Of a DNA stretch of 7,733 nucleotides, positions 7,366-7,733 are shown piece after piece. Within the stretch, counting starts at the first letter, position 1. Each line of letters begins with the position of its first letter. The DNA comes from an uncultured Actinomycetes bacterium (GTDB lineage: Bacteria; Actinomycetota; Actinomycetes; Nanopelagicales; Nanopelagicaceae): NCBI GenBank assembly GCA_903922745.1, contig CAIXVA010000004.1:1-7733 (forward strand), read 5' to 3'. The translations under genes and the position numbers were made by a program. The notes under the pieces were generated by a model, which worked only from the letters and a program-made list of their open reading frames with translations, did not search any database and was not told where the DNA came from.

Positions 7366-7548
7366 TTATTCGACCTCCTCAACTGTGATTAGGTGGCGAA
7401 CGGCGTACACCATGCCACGAATTTCTGGACGATCTTCTTTAACAACAACATCGTTAATGCGCTTTAGGCCCAATGAACGAAGTGTGTCGCGCTGCTCTGG
7501 CTTGTTTCCAACCTTTGAGCGAATCTGAGTTACTTTTAAACGTGGCAT
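7366..7548 (-). CDS. rpmD: 50S ribosomal protein L30
   Basis: This is a small large-subunit protein of 60 residues, the normal bacterial length. The typical pattern is visible: [20 protein letters not shown] (4-23) followed by [10 protein letters not shown], then the conserved middle [19 protein letters not shown]. Its ATG shares one base with the rpsE stop (TAATG), and GGTAGGT lies just upstream within rpsE, so the two genes are probably translationally coupled. Nothing unusual. Confidence 0.97.
   Translation of the reverse strand: MPRLKVTQIRSKVGNKPEQRDTLRSLGLKRINDVVVKEDRPEIRGMVYAVRHLITVEEVE
7373..7380 (-). promoter_or_regulatory. rplO Shine-Dalgarno sequence within rpmD
   Basis: GAGGAGGT, the best ribosome-binding site in the window, covers the last sense codons of rpmD (VEEVE) and lies 9 bases before the rplO ATG at 7363. 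Confidence 0.75.
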
Positions 7549-7733
7549 TAGGCACCTACCGTGATCTGTGAAGCGCGGATAATTGCTGCAGGTGCAACAT
7601 CTTCTAATGGACGACCACGTCGCGCAGCAATTTGTGCTGGGCTTTCTAGCATCTTCAATGCAGCAACGGTTGCGTGAACCATGTTGATTGCATTGTTAGA
7701 TCCAAGTGACTTAGTCAAAACATCTGTGATGCC
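7548..7733 (-). CDS. rpsE: 30S ribosomal protein S5, C-terminal part
   Basis: The frame enters from the right edge and gives the last 61 residues before TAA at 7550-7548; the N-terminal RNA-binding domain is outside the window. The visible part [20 protein letters not shown], then [12 protein letters not shown], is the S5 C-terminal domain, which lies near the decoding region and contacts S4 and S8. The tail continues [20 protein letters not shown] and ends QITVGA. It overlaps rpmD by one base. Order rpsE-rpmD-rplO-secY is the standard spc operon. Confidence 0.95.
   Translation of the reverse strand, partial: GITDVLTKSLGSNNAINMVHATVAALKMLESPAQIAARRGRPLEDVAPAAIIRASQITVGA

Overview
All ten genes lie on the minus strand, so the window is transcribed from its right end to its left end. 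It joins two blocks. The right block (about 7733 to 4196) is the end of the spc ribosomal-protein operon: the 3' part of rpsE, then rpmD, rplO, secY, adk and map. The left block (about 4097 to 1) is a tripartite tricarboxylate-type transporter cassette in the order tctC, tctB, tctA, followed by a major facilitator superfamily (MFS) permease that runs off the left edge.

The organism looks like a low-GC, streamlined actinobacterium. The reasons are the order rplO-secY-adk-map, the short-LID adenylate kinase (190 residues), the actinobacterial look of the SecY ends (MLSAFGMAFKTPELRKK at the start, RSYEGFLK at the end), AT-leaning codon use, and near-absence of intergenic DNA. A freshwater acI lineage (Nanopelagicales, such as Planktophila or Nanopelagicus) is my best guess. 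This is inferred from general knowledge and no database search was run.

Spacing is very tight. rpsE/rpmD overlap by 1 base (TAATG), rpmD/rplO are 2 bases apart, secY/adk abut (TAAATG), adk/map are 10 apart, tctC/tctB and tctB/tctA overlap, and tctA abuts the MFS gene (TAAATG). The only sizeable gap is 98 bases between map and tctC. It carries a plausible ribosome-binding site and a weak -10-like element, but no convincing terminator. All nine visible stop codons are TAA.

Functionally, the right block makes large- and small-subunit ribosomal proteins, the protein-export channel, adenylate kinase, and the methionine aminopeptidase that trims nascent proteins. The left block should import an organic acid: TctC binds it outside the cell, and TctA with TctB moves it across the membrane using an ion gradient. 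The substrate cannot be read from sequence.

The two points most worth checking are that the transporter cassette sits where infA-rpmJ-rpsM would normally follow map, and that TctC has an ordinary signal peptide without a lipobox, followed by an extra two-cysteine segment before its binding domain. I found no RNA gene, CRISPR array, insertion sequence or clear novel defence system. No gene-free stretch exceeds 300 bases.
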